64,000 nucleotides of DNA, from the NCBI RefSeq assembly GCF_017916365.1, contig NZ_JAFMSU010000003.1, forward strand, positions 1,178,001 through 1,242,000. The letters run 5' to 3'. Made by a program: the position numbers and the translations under genes. A model generated the notes under the pieces. It was not told the DNA's origin. It saw nothing but the letters and a program-made list of their open reading frames with translations, and made no database searches. Below, piece by piece: positions 1-9,188 of this stretch (the stretch's first letter is position 1; each line of letters opens with the position of its first letter). The DNA comes from Rufibacter roseolus (lineage in GTDB: Bacteria > Bacteroidota > Bacteroidia > Cytophagales > Hymenobacteraceae).

Positions 1-102
1 TTGCGCGTCAGTCACTCGTCCTGTTACAGTTCGTGTTTGTGCCCACGCTTGGGTAAGAAGCGTCAGCATAAACACTAAACTAAAGAGTAGTGTTTTCTTC
101 AT
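1..102 (-). CDS. SusC/RagA-type TonB-linked outer membrane protein (N-terminus only)
   Basis: The first 34 codons of a gene that runs off the left edge of the window. The visible part is a signal peptide ending in a WAQ cleavage region, followed by the TRTVTGRVTDAQ start of the carboxypeptidase-like regulatory domain found at the front of SusC proteins. It is a close paralogue of the complete SusC gene starting at 6331: the first residues, the ATG context and the 5' leader are nearly the same. A TTTG-N19-TATATTTG promoter sits just upstream at 147-177. Known family role: TonB-energised outer membrane import of glycans or other oligomers together with a SusD lipoprotein. The substrate and the partner genes lie outside the window. 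Confidence 0.85.
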   Translation of the reverse strand, partial: MKKTLLFSLVFMLTLLTQAWAQTRTVTGRVTDAQ

Positions 103-146
103 GTGTTTTTTGGTTTGTTTGTAGAGATATGATTTTGTTTGATAAC

Positions 147-177
147 CAAATATATACTTATTAGATACTTTAACAAA
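147..177 (-). promoter_or_regulatory. Bacteroidota-type promoter of the left SusC gene
   Basis: On the minus strand TTTG (174-177) is followed by exactly 19 nt and TATATTTG (147-154), a full match to the Bacteroidota -33 TTTG and -7 TAnnTTTG pattern. The context ATGTTAAGAATTTGTTAA is shared with the promoter of the second SusC operon. The expected leader is about 40 nt. Confidence 0.75.
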
Positions 178-1154
178 TTCTTAACATTCTATTTTTCACT
201 AGTTTCCACCCATTTAGCAGCTACTTAACCCTGTTTAAGCAAAGGAATAATCAGGGCTTTTCTTGATTTTATAAATTCGCCTGCTTTGCACCTACAACTT
301 TTAAATAATATCATTTAGACGCCAGATATCTTTAACAAAGTCTTAATCTATTTTTCTCTGAGTTACTATAAATAATTTTCAAATATTTTTTTTCTGAAAG
401 GTCATATGGAAGGGGCTCAAAAGCACCCCTTAATAAATTATGCGTAAGCCTGCAAATAGATCTTTAAGTTTTGGAGTGCCCTATTTCTCACACTATATAT
501 AATAGTGTCCGGCTGGGGCTCTCTAGTATTTTAGAAGTAAAACCCCAGAAGTTTTTATGAGCAAACCCTGATCACAGCGCGGCTTAGGCATAAACATTGA
601 CTCGTTCAGACGGCCAAGGCCCTGCCAAAACAGACAGAGCCTTTATACAGAAAGCCTTCCTTACCTATGCATAACCTTTAAAATGGGTGTTTAAGGGCCG
701 TTTTGCTGGAAATTGAGTAAAATAGCATCAGTCCTGAAACTGAGGTAACCTAGGACACTGCAATAATTAAAGGCAAGCCAAGAATAGCTTTGAAATGATG
801 AATGGCTTAAAAATTACTTACTTCCTCTTCAACCACTATGGCAGAAATCTCTAATGCAAGTGTGGATTATAAATGATACGGGTTTAGAGCACCTCTGTCT
901 GCAATACAAGGTGGGGTATAGTAGAAGATATGAAAGAGTGCATTATAAGAAGCTATTAATCCGTAAAAACTTCAGCCAAAGCTTCTGCCTTTACCAATCT
1001 TCTAAATATTAGAATAGTGGCTTAGGCCTTTTAACTTAAATAAATAAGGAAAATGCTTTTTTTTCCTTTAATAAAAAACACATAAGTTATTACCCATCAG
1101 TAATTTATAAAAATAGGAGAAAATAAAATTCCCAATTAACATGTTATCAAAAGC
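178..1154. other. Long AT-rich intergenic region without genes
   Basis: About 1 kb between the promoter of the left SusC gene and the terminator of the next operon. It is AT-rich, with stops in all frames and no credible ORF or RNA gene that I can recognise. It holds a TTTAACAAAGTCTTAATC stretch at 331-348 resembling the SusC promoter -33 region but without a matching -7 box, and a weak AAGGGG/CCCCTT hairpin at 410-431. A very degenerate copy of the dispersed palindrome described elsewhere may lie near 688-724. Confidence 0.6.
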
Positions 1155-1188
1155 AAAAAAGCCCCGGAATATATTCCGGGGCTTTTTT
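1155..1188 (-). terminator. Rho-independent terminator of the SusCD operon
   Basis: A perfect stem AAGCCCCGGAAT / ATTCCGGGGCTT flanked by A and T tracts, about 20 nt after the stop codon of the lipoprotein gene. It closes the minus-strand operon 6331-1209. The structure is symmetric and would also work on the other strand. Confidence 0.9.
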
Positions 1189-1208
1189 ATAATCTAATTT
1201 CTTATGAA

Positions 1209-1772
1209 TTACAATTGGCTAATGTTAATGCCTATGCGATCATAGTTAGGACTTGGCATCAGCACTTCGTTTCCGCGGAGTTCAAGCACAAGGCGTACTG
1301 CAGTTGGAGCAGTGCCAGTGGCCGGTCCTGGGTTCAGGATCGGAATCTCCACATACCCGAAGCTAGAGTTAGCAGGGATGGTAACAGTACCAGATAACGG
1401 GCCATAATGGGTTCCTTGCACAGCAGTAGTTTCATCCTGAACTACCACATAAGACACCGTCTGGGCTTCGCTTCTCTGGGCTCCTACTAAGTTCACCCGC
1501 AGTCTGAACATGCCGTTGGTAGCTGCCCAGGTTCTGGTGATTACCGTATCTGCCGCAAAGCTGGTAGTAGCAGAAGTCAAGACACTTCTTCCGTACTGTG
1601 GTCTGCGCAGCAACAGCGTGTAATCTTTAACTACTTTGTCTACTGTAGATTTAGCGTTGTATGCCGCAGCATCAAACTCCACCATGCTTTTTTCCCATAG
1701 AACCTCATCGTTCTCTATGCAGGAGTTAAGCAATAGTGTAGCAAAAGCAAAAAAATATAATAATCTCTTCAT
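1209..1772 (-). CDS. SusCD-associated lipoprotein, beta-sandwich type
   Basis: A 187-aa lipoprotein: signal peptide with lipobox LLNSC near residue 18. The rest looks like a beta-sandwich; the stretch with VQGTHYGPLSGTVTIPANSSFGYVEIPI resembles Calx-beta/DUF4843-like folds seen in third genes of SusCD operons. It is the last gene of the operon, 11 bp after the SusD stop, and is followed by a strong terminator. Inferred location: outer membrane surface or periplasm, perhaps as an auxiliary ligand-binding lipoprotein. No enzyme motif is visible. The family assignment is tentative; the lipoprotein and operon assignment is firm. Confidence 0.8.
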   Translation of the reverse strand: MKRLLYFFAFATLLLNSCIENDEVLWEKSMVEFDAAAYNAKSTVDKVVKDYTLLLRRPQYGRSVLTSATTSFAADTVITRTWAATNGMFRLRVNLVGAQRSEAQTVSYVVVQDETTAVQGTHYGPLSGTVTIPANSSFGYVEIPILNPGPATGTAPTAVRLVLELRGNEVLMPSPNYDRIGINISQL

Positions 1773-1783
1773 TTTAATTTCTG

Positions 1784-3289
1784 TTAATATCCGCTGTTTT
1801 GCTTCAGATTAGGATTACCATTCACATCAATGGTTGGGATAGCAGGTAGAATCACGTCCTCAGTAAAGGCAACAGTAGTTCCTAATGCAGGCTTAGAGAT
1901 GTCCATTCCTAAACGCTTAAGATCAAAGAACCTATGACCTTCAAAAGCAAACTCTAACCGGCGCTGCAACAAGATTTCGTTTTTCAATGCCTGATCAACG
2001 GCAACACTTGGCAGTAAGCCTCTGTTTGTTCTAATGGTATTCACGTCAGCTAACGCGTTTACTAATCCACCGGCAGTATTAGCATAAGCCTCAGCACGGT
2101 TCAGGTACATCTCAGAGATGCGCAGCACAGGAACGTTGTCTAAGTTGATAGCGCCGTTTTTACCAATGAATTTGGTGGCTTCAACCCATGGGTTTCCTCT
2201 ACCGGCAGTTCCTACTTCAAACAGAAGATTACGAACATCTTCAGAACGAGCAGTGATTGCAGCAGTGGCGGTACCGTTACCTGCAACAGTGATTCCTAGG
2301 TCAGACAAAAGGGTTGGTGTTGGCACTAAGTCTCCAAAACCACCAGTTTGCGTGCGGTTTCCTCTGGTCACCAGAGTTGTGAAAGCAGTCTGTAATGACT
2401 CATTCACCCCGTTTCCTTCGGCTGCGGTTTGAAACGCAACGTGGAAGATAGTTTCTGGGTTAGTGGCAGCAGTCCACCCAGCCAGGTAGTTAGCAGGAGT
2501 AGTTAAAGTAGCGCCTCTTGCATCAATAACAGCAGTAGACATTTCAATCACCTTAGGATAATCTCTTCTGTAAAGTGCCACTCTAGAGTAAAGAGCCTGA
2601 GCCGCTACTTTAGAAGCTTTCCCTGCGTTTGCAAATGCACCCAGTTTAGCTACCGCCTCATCTAAGTCTGCATAGATGGCATTGTAGGTTTCATCAAGGC
2701 TGGCTCTTGCTGGCAGGAATGCGGCAGCATCCGGTCCTGATTTAAACGTTTGGGTAATGACAGGAACACCTCCAAAGTTCTTTGCATCTACTACCGCACC
2801 TGGGATGTAGGCGTAAGAACGCACCAAGTCAAAGTGGTATAATGCTCTTAAGAACTTCAACTCTCCTATGTAAGCATCTTTACCAGTCTGAGAAACGGTA
2901 GGATCAGCTAACCCAGGGATTGCCTCAAGAACAAGGTTAATTCTTTGAATAGCATTGTAAGAAGTAGCCCAGTGAGTGAAATGATTCGCAACACCTCTTA
3001 TATTAGAAGCCTCGTTGAGCAAACGGCCAGATTTGTTTGTGGCACGTCCGTTGTCAGCCAGAGCTTCTGGCAAAGTGATCAATCTGTTTCCGTAAAGCGG
3101 AAGAGACTTCAAAGGAACATAAGCGGCATTGATCGCTGCCTCAATGGCAGACTTGGAGTTAAGCGCTGTTGCACCATCAATTGCTGTTTCTGGCTTAATC
3201 TCTAACAAGTCCTCGCAGGAGAAAGTAGAGAATACAATACCAGCAGCAAGCACAACTGTATTTATTCTATATAAGAAACTTTTTTTCAT
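1784..3289 (-). CDS. RagB/SusD family nutrient uptake outer membrane lipoprotein
   Basis: A 501-aa lipoprotein with lipobox FSTFSC (Cys25) and the SusD architecture: alpha-helical TPR-like N-terminal half (AALNSKSAIEAAINAAY, NAIQRINLVLEAIPGL, GELKFLRALYHFDLVR) and the C-terminal signature with ISEMYLNRAEAYAN and LLQRRLEFAFEGHRFFDLKR, the hallmark EfexxRffDLkR motif. Known role: surface lid that captures substrate for the partner SusC channel. It starts 12 bp after the SusC stop and is followed at 11 bp by the small lipoprotein gene, so the three are co-transcribed. No glycoside hydrolase, protease or anti-sigma/sigma pair lies next to it, so the substrate cannot be deduced. Confidence 0.95.
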   Translation of the reverse strand: MKKSFLYRINTVVLAAGIVFSTFSCEDLLEIKPETAIDGATALNSKSAIEAAINAAYVPLKSLPLYGNRLITLPEALADNGRATNKSGRLLNEASNIRGVANHFTHWATSYNAIQRINLVLEAIPGLADPTVSQTGKDAYIGELKFLRALYHFDLVRSYAYIPGAVVDAKNFGGVPVITQTFKSGPDAAAFLPARASLDETYNAIYADLDEAVAKLGAFANAGKASKVAAQALYSRVALYRRDYPKVIEMSTAVIDARGATLTTPANYLAGWTAATNPETIFHVAFQTAAEGNGVNESLQTAFTTLVTRGNRTQTGGFGDLVPTPTLLSDLGITVAGNGTATAAITARSEDVRNLLFEVGTAGRGNPWVEATKFIGKNGAINLDNVPVLRISEMYLNRAEAYANTAGGLVNALADVNTIRTNRGLLPSVAVDQALKNEILLQRRLEFAFEGHRFFDLKRLGMDISKPALGTTVAFTEDVILPAIPTIDVNGNPNLKQNSGY

Positions 3290-3301
3290 CTTAAGAGCTA
3301 A

Positions 3302-6300
3302 TTAAAAACCTAACTGAACACCGAATGTCAAATTCTTCGTCTGAGGGATGATACCCAAAGCAGTTCCGTAGAACTCTGGATCATATCCTGGGAAGTCAGA
3401 ATAGGTAAAGAGGTTTGTTCCTTGTACATAAAGCCTGGCACTGGTAAGTACATTAGTTCTTGAAAGAACAGCAGATGGCAGGTTGTAACCAAGCTGAACG
3501 TTTTTCAATCTGATGTAATCAGTTTTCAGGTAGTTGCGGGTTGAGGCAAGAACGTGGTTGTTTCCTTGCAACTCAGCACCACCATGGTAAGGTCTTGGAA
3601 CATCAGTGATTTGGCCTGGAGTTGTCCATCTTCTGTTATACACATCAGCCAGGGTATTTAGAGCCCGGTTTCCGTTTTCCAGCAAGAAAGCATACTGTTG
3701 GTCTAACTGCATTCTGCCGTACTGGTACTGGAACAAGAAGTTGAAGTCAAAACCTTTGTATGAGAAAGAGTTGTCAATACCACCTGTGTGCTTAGGCAGC
3801 GTAGAACCAATTACTTTGGCGTCAGTTGCAGCAGTTACTGTATAGGTAGGGTCTCCATTTCCGTTGTACCACATTGGTCTACCAGTTGCAGGGTTAACAC
3901 CGGCATACTCATAAGACCAGATCACCCCGATATCTTCTCCTACAATCAGAGTATTGTCAGCCAGACGCTGTAATCCATTGTAAAGGCGGGTCAATTCGTT
4001 GTGGATGAAAGTGTAGTTCACGTTGGTTCTCCACTGGAATCCACCGAAATCAAGGTTGATCGTGTTCAACTCAACTTCAATACCTTTCTGCTCCAAAGCA
4101 CCCACGTTGTTCAACACCGTGCTGAAACCTGTGCTAGACTGCAACGGCTGGTTGAACAGCAAGTCATCGTTTTTCTCAAAGAATGCACCCAAAGTACCAG
4201 TGATTCTGTTTCCAAGGAAACCAAAGTCAATACCTAAGTCTAACATGGTACGCACTTCCCACTTAAGGTCTGTGTTTGCCAGGCCAGTTGGCGCAATAGC
4301 TGGAGAACCAAGGTAAACACCAGCGTTACCATAAAGAGAACGAGAAGTAAAGTCACCAATACCATCACGTCCGTTCTGACCCCAGCTAGCTCTCAGTTTC
4401 AATGAGCTTAACCAGTCCACTTCTTTCAGGAAACTTTCTTCTGAGATATTCCAGGCAGCGGCAACTCCAGGGAAGAAACCAAACTGAGTTGAAGTACCAA
4501 AACGTGAAGAACCGTTGTAAGAAACAATACCTCTTAAAGAGTATTTACCGTTGAACACATAGTTAACAGAACCGAACAAACCAGTTCTCTTGTATCCGGT
4601 GAAACCTTCTCCAATAGAAACCGGCGTACTACCAGCACCTAATGTTCTGAATTCTGGCGTAGCGAAACCTCTGGCGTTGGCAGAGAAAGATCTGCGTTGG
4701 TCTGTTCTGTATTCAAAACCTACTTGCGCGTCTACTTTGTGCAATTCAGCGAAAGTTCTGCCGAAGTTCAGCAATTGAACTGTCTGAAAGTTTGTGTTCC
4801 AGTCACTTGCTTTATAGGCATCACCTCTGTTGGCAAATCCGTCTGGCGTTCTTGGGTCATAGTAGAAATCAGCGTTGATGTTACTGTAATCCAAGCTATA
4901 GCTAGACTTGAAAGACAAACCAGGCAGAATTTTGTAAGTAGCAGCAAATGAACCAATGAAAGAGTTGGTCTGCTGATCACCGGTAGAATACTCATTCACA
5001 GAAACGATGTTCTGGTTCAGGATACCACCAAACACCTGGCCGCTTCCTGGCAGACCGTAGTAAGTACCATCTTCGTTTCTAACAGGGTTCTGTGGCAGAA
5101 TTAAGCTGCTGGAGAACGCCGGGTTACCCAAAGATGAACCTGATGTAGAGAAAGGAGCTACCTGGTTAACTGTACTTAAGTTAAAGGAGGTAGTGAAGCT
5201 TAGCTGGTCAGTGGCAGAGTGGTCTAAGTTTAAGCGCAAAGAACCTCTCTTGAAATCTGCAGACGTTAAAACAGCTTCCTGCTCGTTGTAAGCACCAGAC
5301 AGATAGAACGTGGTTTTATCGTTACCACCTCTGGCAGACAATTCATAGTTGTTCACCACACCTCTTCTGAAAGCCTCATCTTGCCAGTTATAAGTAGGCA
5401 AAGCGGCAATCTGAGCATCAGTGATGGTAGAAGGAAGACCCATTTCTGAAATAACAGAAGCTCTAGCAGTGGCCGGAGCGTTGGCATTTCTGTAAGCTTC
5501 TGTTCTTAGAGCATAATATTGTTGTGTGTTCAACACATCAAATCTGCTCAGTTCCTTAGAAGTACCGGTATAGTAGTTAGCAGTGAACTGCGTCTTGCCA
5601 GCCTTACCTTTTTTAGTAGTGATGATTACTACCCCGTTGGCAGCCTGAGAACCGTATACCGCAGCAGTTGCAGCATCTTTAATCACCTCAATTGACTCAA
5701 TGTCATTGGTATTGATAGCAGACAAAGGGTTTGAAGAGGTATAGGCTACGCGCGCAGTAGAAGTGTTGATCTGCACACCGTCTACAATGTATAAAGGCTG
5801 AGTACTAGCGTTCACAGAACCTACCCCCCGGATCTGCACGTTGATAGCACCACCTGGGATACCGCTGTTTGACTGAACCACTACCCCAGCGGCTCTACCT
5901 TGCAAGGCTTTATCCAAAGAAGCAATTGGCTGGTTTTGAATAGAGGCACCGCTAACTCTGGCAATAGCACCGGTTACTTCTCTTTTTTCCTGTACACCGT
6001 AACCGGTTACCACAATCTCTGAGATCTGACGCTCATCAGTTGCTAACCGTGCATTCACGGTTGATTGGCTCCCAATGGCAATTTCTTGGTTAGCGTAACC
6101 AATAAAGGTAAAAACTAAGGTACCACCTGCATTAGGCACTGCAATGGAGTAAGCTCCATTGATGTCCGTTGGCGCGGCGGTTGTACTTCCCTTGAGTTGA
6201 ACTGTCACACCAGGCATTCCCTCTCCTGTTTGTGCGTCAGTCACTCGTCCCGTCACAGTTCTGGTTTGAGCCCACACCTGAGTCACCAGGGCTAAGATCA

Positions 6301-6331
6301 AAGCAAAACTGAGTAGTAAAGCTTTCTTCAT
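3302..6331 (-). CDS. SusC/RagA family TonB-linked outer membrane protein
   Basis: A 1009-aa SusC homologue of normal length. It has a signal peptide ending at about residue 21 (VWAQ), a carboxypeptidase-like regulatory domain at residues 22-105 (GRVTDAQTGEGMPGVTVQLKGS), a TonB plug at about 110-235 (EIVVTGYGVQEKREVTGAIARV; LYIVDGVQIN; IESIEVIKDAATAAVYGSQAANGVVIITTKKG, the classic SusC plug signature), and then a 22-strand-type barrel ending in the aromatic residue F after GVQLG. It imports substrate captured by the SusD partner encoded 12 bp downstream. A perfect Bacteroidota promoter lies at 6370-6400. The N-terminus and leader are close to those of the truncated SusC at 1-102, which suggests recent duplication and shared control. 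Confidence 0.96.
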   Translation of the reverse strand: MKKALLLSFALILALVTQVWAQTRTVTGRVTDAQTGEGMPGVTVQLKGSTTAAPTDINGAYSIAVPNAGGTLVFTFIGYANQEIAIGSQSTVNARLATDERQISEIVVTGYGVQEKREVTGAIARVSGASIQNQPIASLDKALQGRAAGVVVQSNSGIPGGAINVQIRGVGSVNASTQPLYIVDGVQINTSTARVAYTSSNPLSAINTNDIESIEVIKDAATAAVYGSQAANGVVIITTKKGKAGKTQFTANYYTGTSKELSRFDVLNTQQYYALRTEAYRNANAPATARASVISEMGLPSTITDAQIAALPTYNWQDEAFRRGVVNNYELSARGGNDKTTFYLSGAYNEQEAVLTSADFKRGSLRLNLDHSATDQLSFTTSFNLSTVNQVAPFSTSGSSLGNPAFSSSLILPQNPVRNEDGTYYGLPGSGQVFGGILNQNIVSVNEYSTGDQQTNSFIGSFAATYKILPGLSFKSSYSLDYSNINADFYYDPRTPDGFANRGDAYKASDWNTNFQTVQLLNFGRTFAELHKVDAQVGFEYRTDQRRSFSANARGFATPEFRTLGAGSTPVSIGEGFTGYKRTGLFGSVNYVFNGKYSLRGIVSYNGSSRFGTSTQFGFFPGVAAAWNISEESFLKEVDWLSSLKLRASWGQNGRDGIGDFTSRSLYGNAGVYLGSPAIAPTGLANTDLKWEVRTMLDLGIDFGFLGNRITGTLGAFFEKNDDLLFNQPLQSSTGFSTVLNNVGALEQKGIEVELNTINLDFGGFQWRTNVNYTFIHNELTRLYNGLQRLADNTLIVGEDIGVIWSYEYAGVNPATGRPMWYNGNGDPTYTVTAATDAKVIGSTLPKHTGGIDNSFSYKGFDFNFLFQYQYGRMQLDQQYAFLLENGNRALNTLADVYNRRWTTPGQITDVPRPYHGGAELQGNNHVLASTRNYLKTDYIRLKNVQLGYNLPSAVLSRTNVLTSARLYVQGTNLFTYSDFPGYDPEFYGTALGIIPQTKNLTFGVQLGF

Positions 6332-6369
6332 GTGTTTTTGGTTTGTTTGTAAAAATTATTGTTAGAAAT

Positions 6370-6400
6370 CAAATTTAGACCTAAAAGGTATATTAACAAA
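6370..6400 (-). promoter_or_regulatory. Bacteroidota-type promoter of the SusCD operon
   Basis: On the minus strand TTTG (6397-6400), 19 nt spacer, TAAATTTG (6370-6377): a full consensus match. The ATGTTAAGAGTTTGTTAA context upstream and the CAAACAAACC...ACACATG leader are shared with the promoter at 147-177, so the two SusC genes probably respond to the same signals. Confidence 0.78.
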
Positions 6401-7006
6401 CTCTTAACATAACTTTTCCCTAAAATTTGAAACCTATACACTAAAGAAACGTTTAACGACAGCTTCTAAAAGTCATGTAGTTCAACAAACCCCAGATTCT
6501 CAGGCAAAACACATCTACCCTTCTCTAAATCTCTAGTAAAACACGCACCTTCCTTTCTACCTCTTCAATAAAACCCTTTTAACTTTGAAATAAAGGGGGT
6601 TTTCAACAGACACCATCAACCAAATACTTATTATTAAGCATTGGATATCAAATAATTAAGAGGATTGAAATTGATTTATCAGTATAATCAAAACAGTTAC
6701 TTGCTTTATTAATTTATATTTTATAAATAATTAATCATATAAAATGAAATTGTATTTTATTTAACTATTATTAATAAAGAAGGAATTCACCCTCATTGGC
6801 AAGACCTCACCTCTCACCCTTAGGCACTTGAAACAGACGCCCTTTGAATTTGACACTGTCATACACCGCACCGGTCTACAGAATTGATTTTGTCCCTCTT
6901 TGCGCAAAACAGGCTTAAAACAAAACTTAGAGCTACACCTTCTCCCGTTTACATCAAACCAGGGCACAGGCGGAGAGCAACCGCTTGCAAAGACGTCTTA
7001 ATAGCT
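6401..7006. other. Intergenic region, no gene seen
   Basis: About 600 bp upstream of the SusCD promoter and downstream of the next minus-strand gene's terminator. It is AT-rich up to about 6780. A 68-codon reading frame at 6761-6967 has no leader, no family resemblance and an improbable composition, so I do not call it. No RNA gene or repeat was recognised. Confidence 0.55.
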
Positions 7007-7042
7007 AAAAGGCCTCCGTCAAAGTATTGACGGAGGCCTTTT
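7007..7042 (-). terminator. Rho-independent terminator
   Basis: Perfect stem AAAAGGCCTCCGTCAA / TTGACGGAGGCCTTTT with a short loop, 21 bp after the stop codon of the minus-strand gene 7064-8176. Confidence 0.9.
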
Positions 7043-7063
7043 AGTGGGCAATCTATCTTAAGA

Positions 7064-8176
7064 TTAATTAAAACCAATCCCTATACCGGCGGTAGCAGTG
7101 GGGTATTTGGCCAGGGTATATTCTCCGTAAAGTGAGAAAACCAACAATTTCAGGCGAAGTCCGCCGGTAAGCCCCCACTGGCTGTCTTTCATGTTCAGCA
7201 GCACAGGATCAGTGATGTCTTCTACGTACTTGTTAAATGGTACAGTAGTGCGGTAGGCTAATACAGGATATTTGCCTTCCACGTTCAGATCGGTCTCTAC
7301 GTTGCTGTAACGAACTCCGGCGTACCCGGTAAGCACGCTGAAAGTTTTAGAGGCAACCAAACTGGCGGTCCAGGCTTTGGTGTTCAGGGTAAGGGCTTGG
7401 CCGGCATAGTAACCAGCTTCGCGCTGCTGGGCGGTAGCATAAGGCCGGTCTTCTTCCGACAGAGGCACATCTATCCCCGAGTAAGAGCTCTTTAAATTGG
7501 TATATCCCCCGAAAACGGTGATGTCAAACCCAGGAATCATGTTGATAACCGGTATGTACTGCTTAATACCATGCTTCACCCCAAACCCAAGAAGTTGCCC
7601 TTCAAAGTCATCATACTTTACTTTAGGCGAGTATCTCACGGCTATTTCCGTGTCTTGGATCAGGCCCAAGCTTACCTGCGCCATGGGTACGGGTAAGAAT
7701 TTATAGCCAGATCCCTGCGGCGCGTTGATAGAGCCAATCCTTTGGTCTATGCCATTTGATTTGGCATACAGCGAAATCTCAGGGCCTTCTTCATCCTCCC
7801 CGAAGATGGTGGGGGTGATCACTGGTTTGCTGGGATCAAATTTGTTTCCGTTGGCATCCCGCACCATGGTCAGGCCCAGTTTAGACAAGTCAAATGTCCT
7901 GTCTTCTTCTGGGGAGAAGGCGGCAGTGGCGAACACACGCACATCAAAGCGGCCCAACTTCATGGCTTTGCCCGAATTGAACCAACCACCGTTCAGGCCG
8001 TGGCCAAATGCTTTGGAGGCAGGTTCGGCGTAAGCCCGCACCAGTTTGTTTGCGTCTTCTTTGCCCGCTCTAATAAACTCACCTACTTCATCCTGGGCCT
8101 GGGCCGGACTAGCGGCCAGAAACAAGCCCAGTACGGGCATGGCCCAAAAAGAGATCTTCAGTAGATTATTTCTCAT
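7064..8176 (-). CDS. Predicted outer-membrane beta-barrel-like protein of unknown function
   Basis: 370 aa with a clear Sec signal peptide (cleavage after PAQAQ, about residue 28). The mature part has alternating hydrophobic strands, glycine/aromatic turns (VFGGYTNLKSSYSG, GLTGGLRLKLLVFSLYGEY) and ends in ...GIGIGFN, a barrel-like C-terminus. It resembles a conserved Bacteroidota family that I believe is DUF6588; that assignment is from memory and tentative. It is a single-gene unit with its own terminator at 7007-7042. No catalytic motif is visible. Neighbours (SusCD, TauE/SafE permease) do not suggest a pathway. Confidence 0.75.
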   Translation of the reverse strand: MRNNLLKISFWAMPVLGLFLAASPAQAQDEVGEFIRAGKEDANKLVRAYAEPASKAFGHGLNGGWFNSGKAMKLGRFDVRVFATAAFSPEEDRTFDLSKLGLTMVRDANGNKFDPSKPVITPTIFGEDEEGPEISLYAKSNGIDQRIGSINAPQGSGYKFLPVPMAQVSLGLIQDTEIAVRYSPKVKYDDFEGQLLGFGVKHGIKQYIPVINMIPGFDITVFGGYTNLKSSYSGIDVPLSEEDRPYATAQQREAGYYAGQALTLNTKAWTASLVASKTFSVLTGYAGVRYSNVETDLNVEGKYPVLAYRTTVPFNKYVEDITDPVLLNMKDSQWGLTGGLRLKLLVFSLYGEYTLAKYPTATAGIGIGFN

Positions 8177-8297
8177 TTCACTCTATTTTTTTGTTGGTGT
8201 CTGTTGCTGTTGGTACTATCCTTTTCTGTTTGCGAACTTCATTAATAAACAGCAACTTTCAAATAGGACAATCTTATAATACTTAGTTTTAAGTAAA

Positions 8298-8336
8298 CGT
8301 TTTTAAACAGGTTTTCAGAAAGCTGTCCTAAAACGC
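8298..8336. repeat. Dispersed intergenic palindrome, copy 1
   Basis: CGTTTTTAAACAGGTTTTC followed by AGAAAGCTGTCCTAAAACG: an imperfect palindrome of the family found about 26 times in this window. It ends 2 bp before the TauE/SafE stop codon, at its 3' side, where it may serve as terminator. Confidence 0.7.
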
Positions 8337-8338
8337 TT

Positions 8339-9136
8339 TTACTTGAAAGTGTCAAAAGCGAACTTAAGGATGATGCCAGACACCACCACCAGGAAAAGCT
8401 TCCGCACAAAGCCAGAGCCCTTGACCAGCGCAATACGCGTACCCACCACCGAGCCGATCACACTACTAACGGCCATAGGGATGCCTATATGATACAGGAT
8501 GTAGCCTTTGTACCCAAAATACAACAGCGCTGAAAGGTTGGTAGCCACGTTCACCACTTTGGCCGAAGCCGAGGACGTGAGGAAGTTGAAGCCAAAAACG
8601 CCTACGAAGATGAACATGAGAAAAGAGCCTGTCCCAGGCCCGAAGAACCCATCATAGAACCCTATCACCAGCCCTACCCCTATGCCGTACCAGATCTCTT
8701 TAGAAGGAGCCAACCGGGGTGCATGGATCGCGCCGAAGTCCTTTTTAAAGAATGTGTAGATGGCCACCGAGATAAGGAGCACCAAAATCAAGGGACGCAG
8801 CAGATCGGCGTTGAAGTGGCTGAGGGCACGGGCACCCAGGAACGAGAACACAAAGGCGGTAATGGCGGCGGGCAGCAGGGCGTGCCAGTTGATCTCCACG
8901 TTCTTGGCATAACGCCACATAGAAACCGATGTACCCGCAATACTGGACAACTTGCCAGTGCCAAATACCGTGGGGATAGGCACGTGGGGCAGAAACACAA
9001 ACAGCGCCGGCAACTGGATAAGCCCTCCACCACCCACTACAGAATCAATCAAGCCTGCCAGAAAAGCGAACAGGCACAGGTAAACAATATCCAACGTTGA
9101 AGAATTAAGCCCGCTACGCGGCAAATGAAGCCGCAA
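8339..9136 (-). CDS. TauE/SafE (YfcA-type) family permease
   Basis: 265 aa, about eight membrane segments. It carries both repeats of the TauE/SafE fold: GLIDSVVGGGGLIQLPAL near residue 30 and GFYDGFFGPGTGSFLM near residue 155, the pattern of E. coli YfcA. The family exports sulfite, sulfoacetate or other small anions, or is of unknown substrate; the substrate here cannot be told. Start choice is uncertain: the frame has no ATG before the first membrane helix and is closed upstream by TGA. TTG at 9136 is used here, with TTG codons at 9124 and 9091 as alternatives. A GCCGCA/TGCGGC inverted repeat overlaps the proposed start (9130-9156). Monocistronic, divergent context unknown. Confidence 0.88.
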   Translation of the reverse strand: MRLHLPRSGLNSSTLDIVYLCLFAFLAGLIDSVVGGGGLIQLPALFVFLPHVPIPTVFGTGKLSSIAGTSVSMWRYAKNVEINWHALLPAAITAFVFSFLGARALSHFNADLLRPLILVLLISVAIYTFFKKDFGAIHAPRLAPSKEIWYGIGVGLVIGFYDGFFGPGTGSFLMFIFVGVFGFNFLTSSASAKVVNVATNLSALLYFGYKGYILYHIGIPMAVSSVIGSVVGTRIALVKGSGFVRKLFLVVVSGIILKFAFDTFK

Positions 9137-9188
9137 ATATTCTGAAAATGTGCGGCTTAATCAAAGTTAGACTTGTGGCCCAAGCCGA

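Noticed and set aside
331-348. A further SusC-type promoter in the 1-kb gap
   Set aside because: The -33-like stretch has no TAnnTTTG box at 18-21 nt and no gene follows it.
6761-6967. 68-codon minus-strand frame between the SusCD operon and its neighbour
   Set aside because: Cys/Arg-rich, no leader, no terminator, no likeness to a known family.
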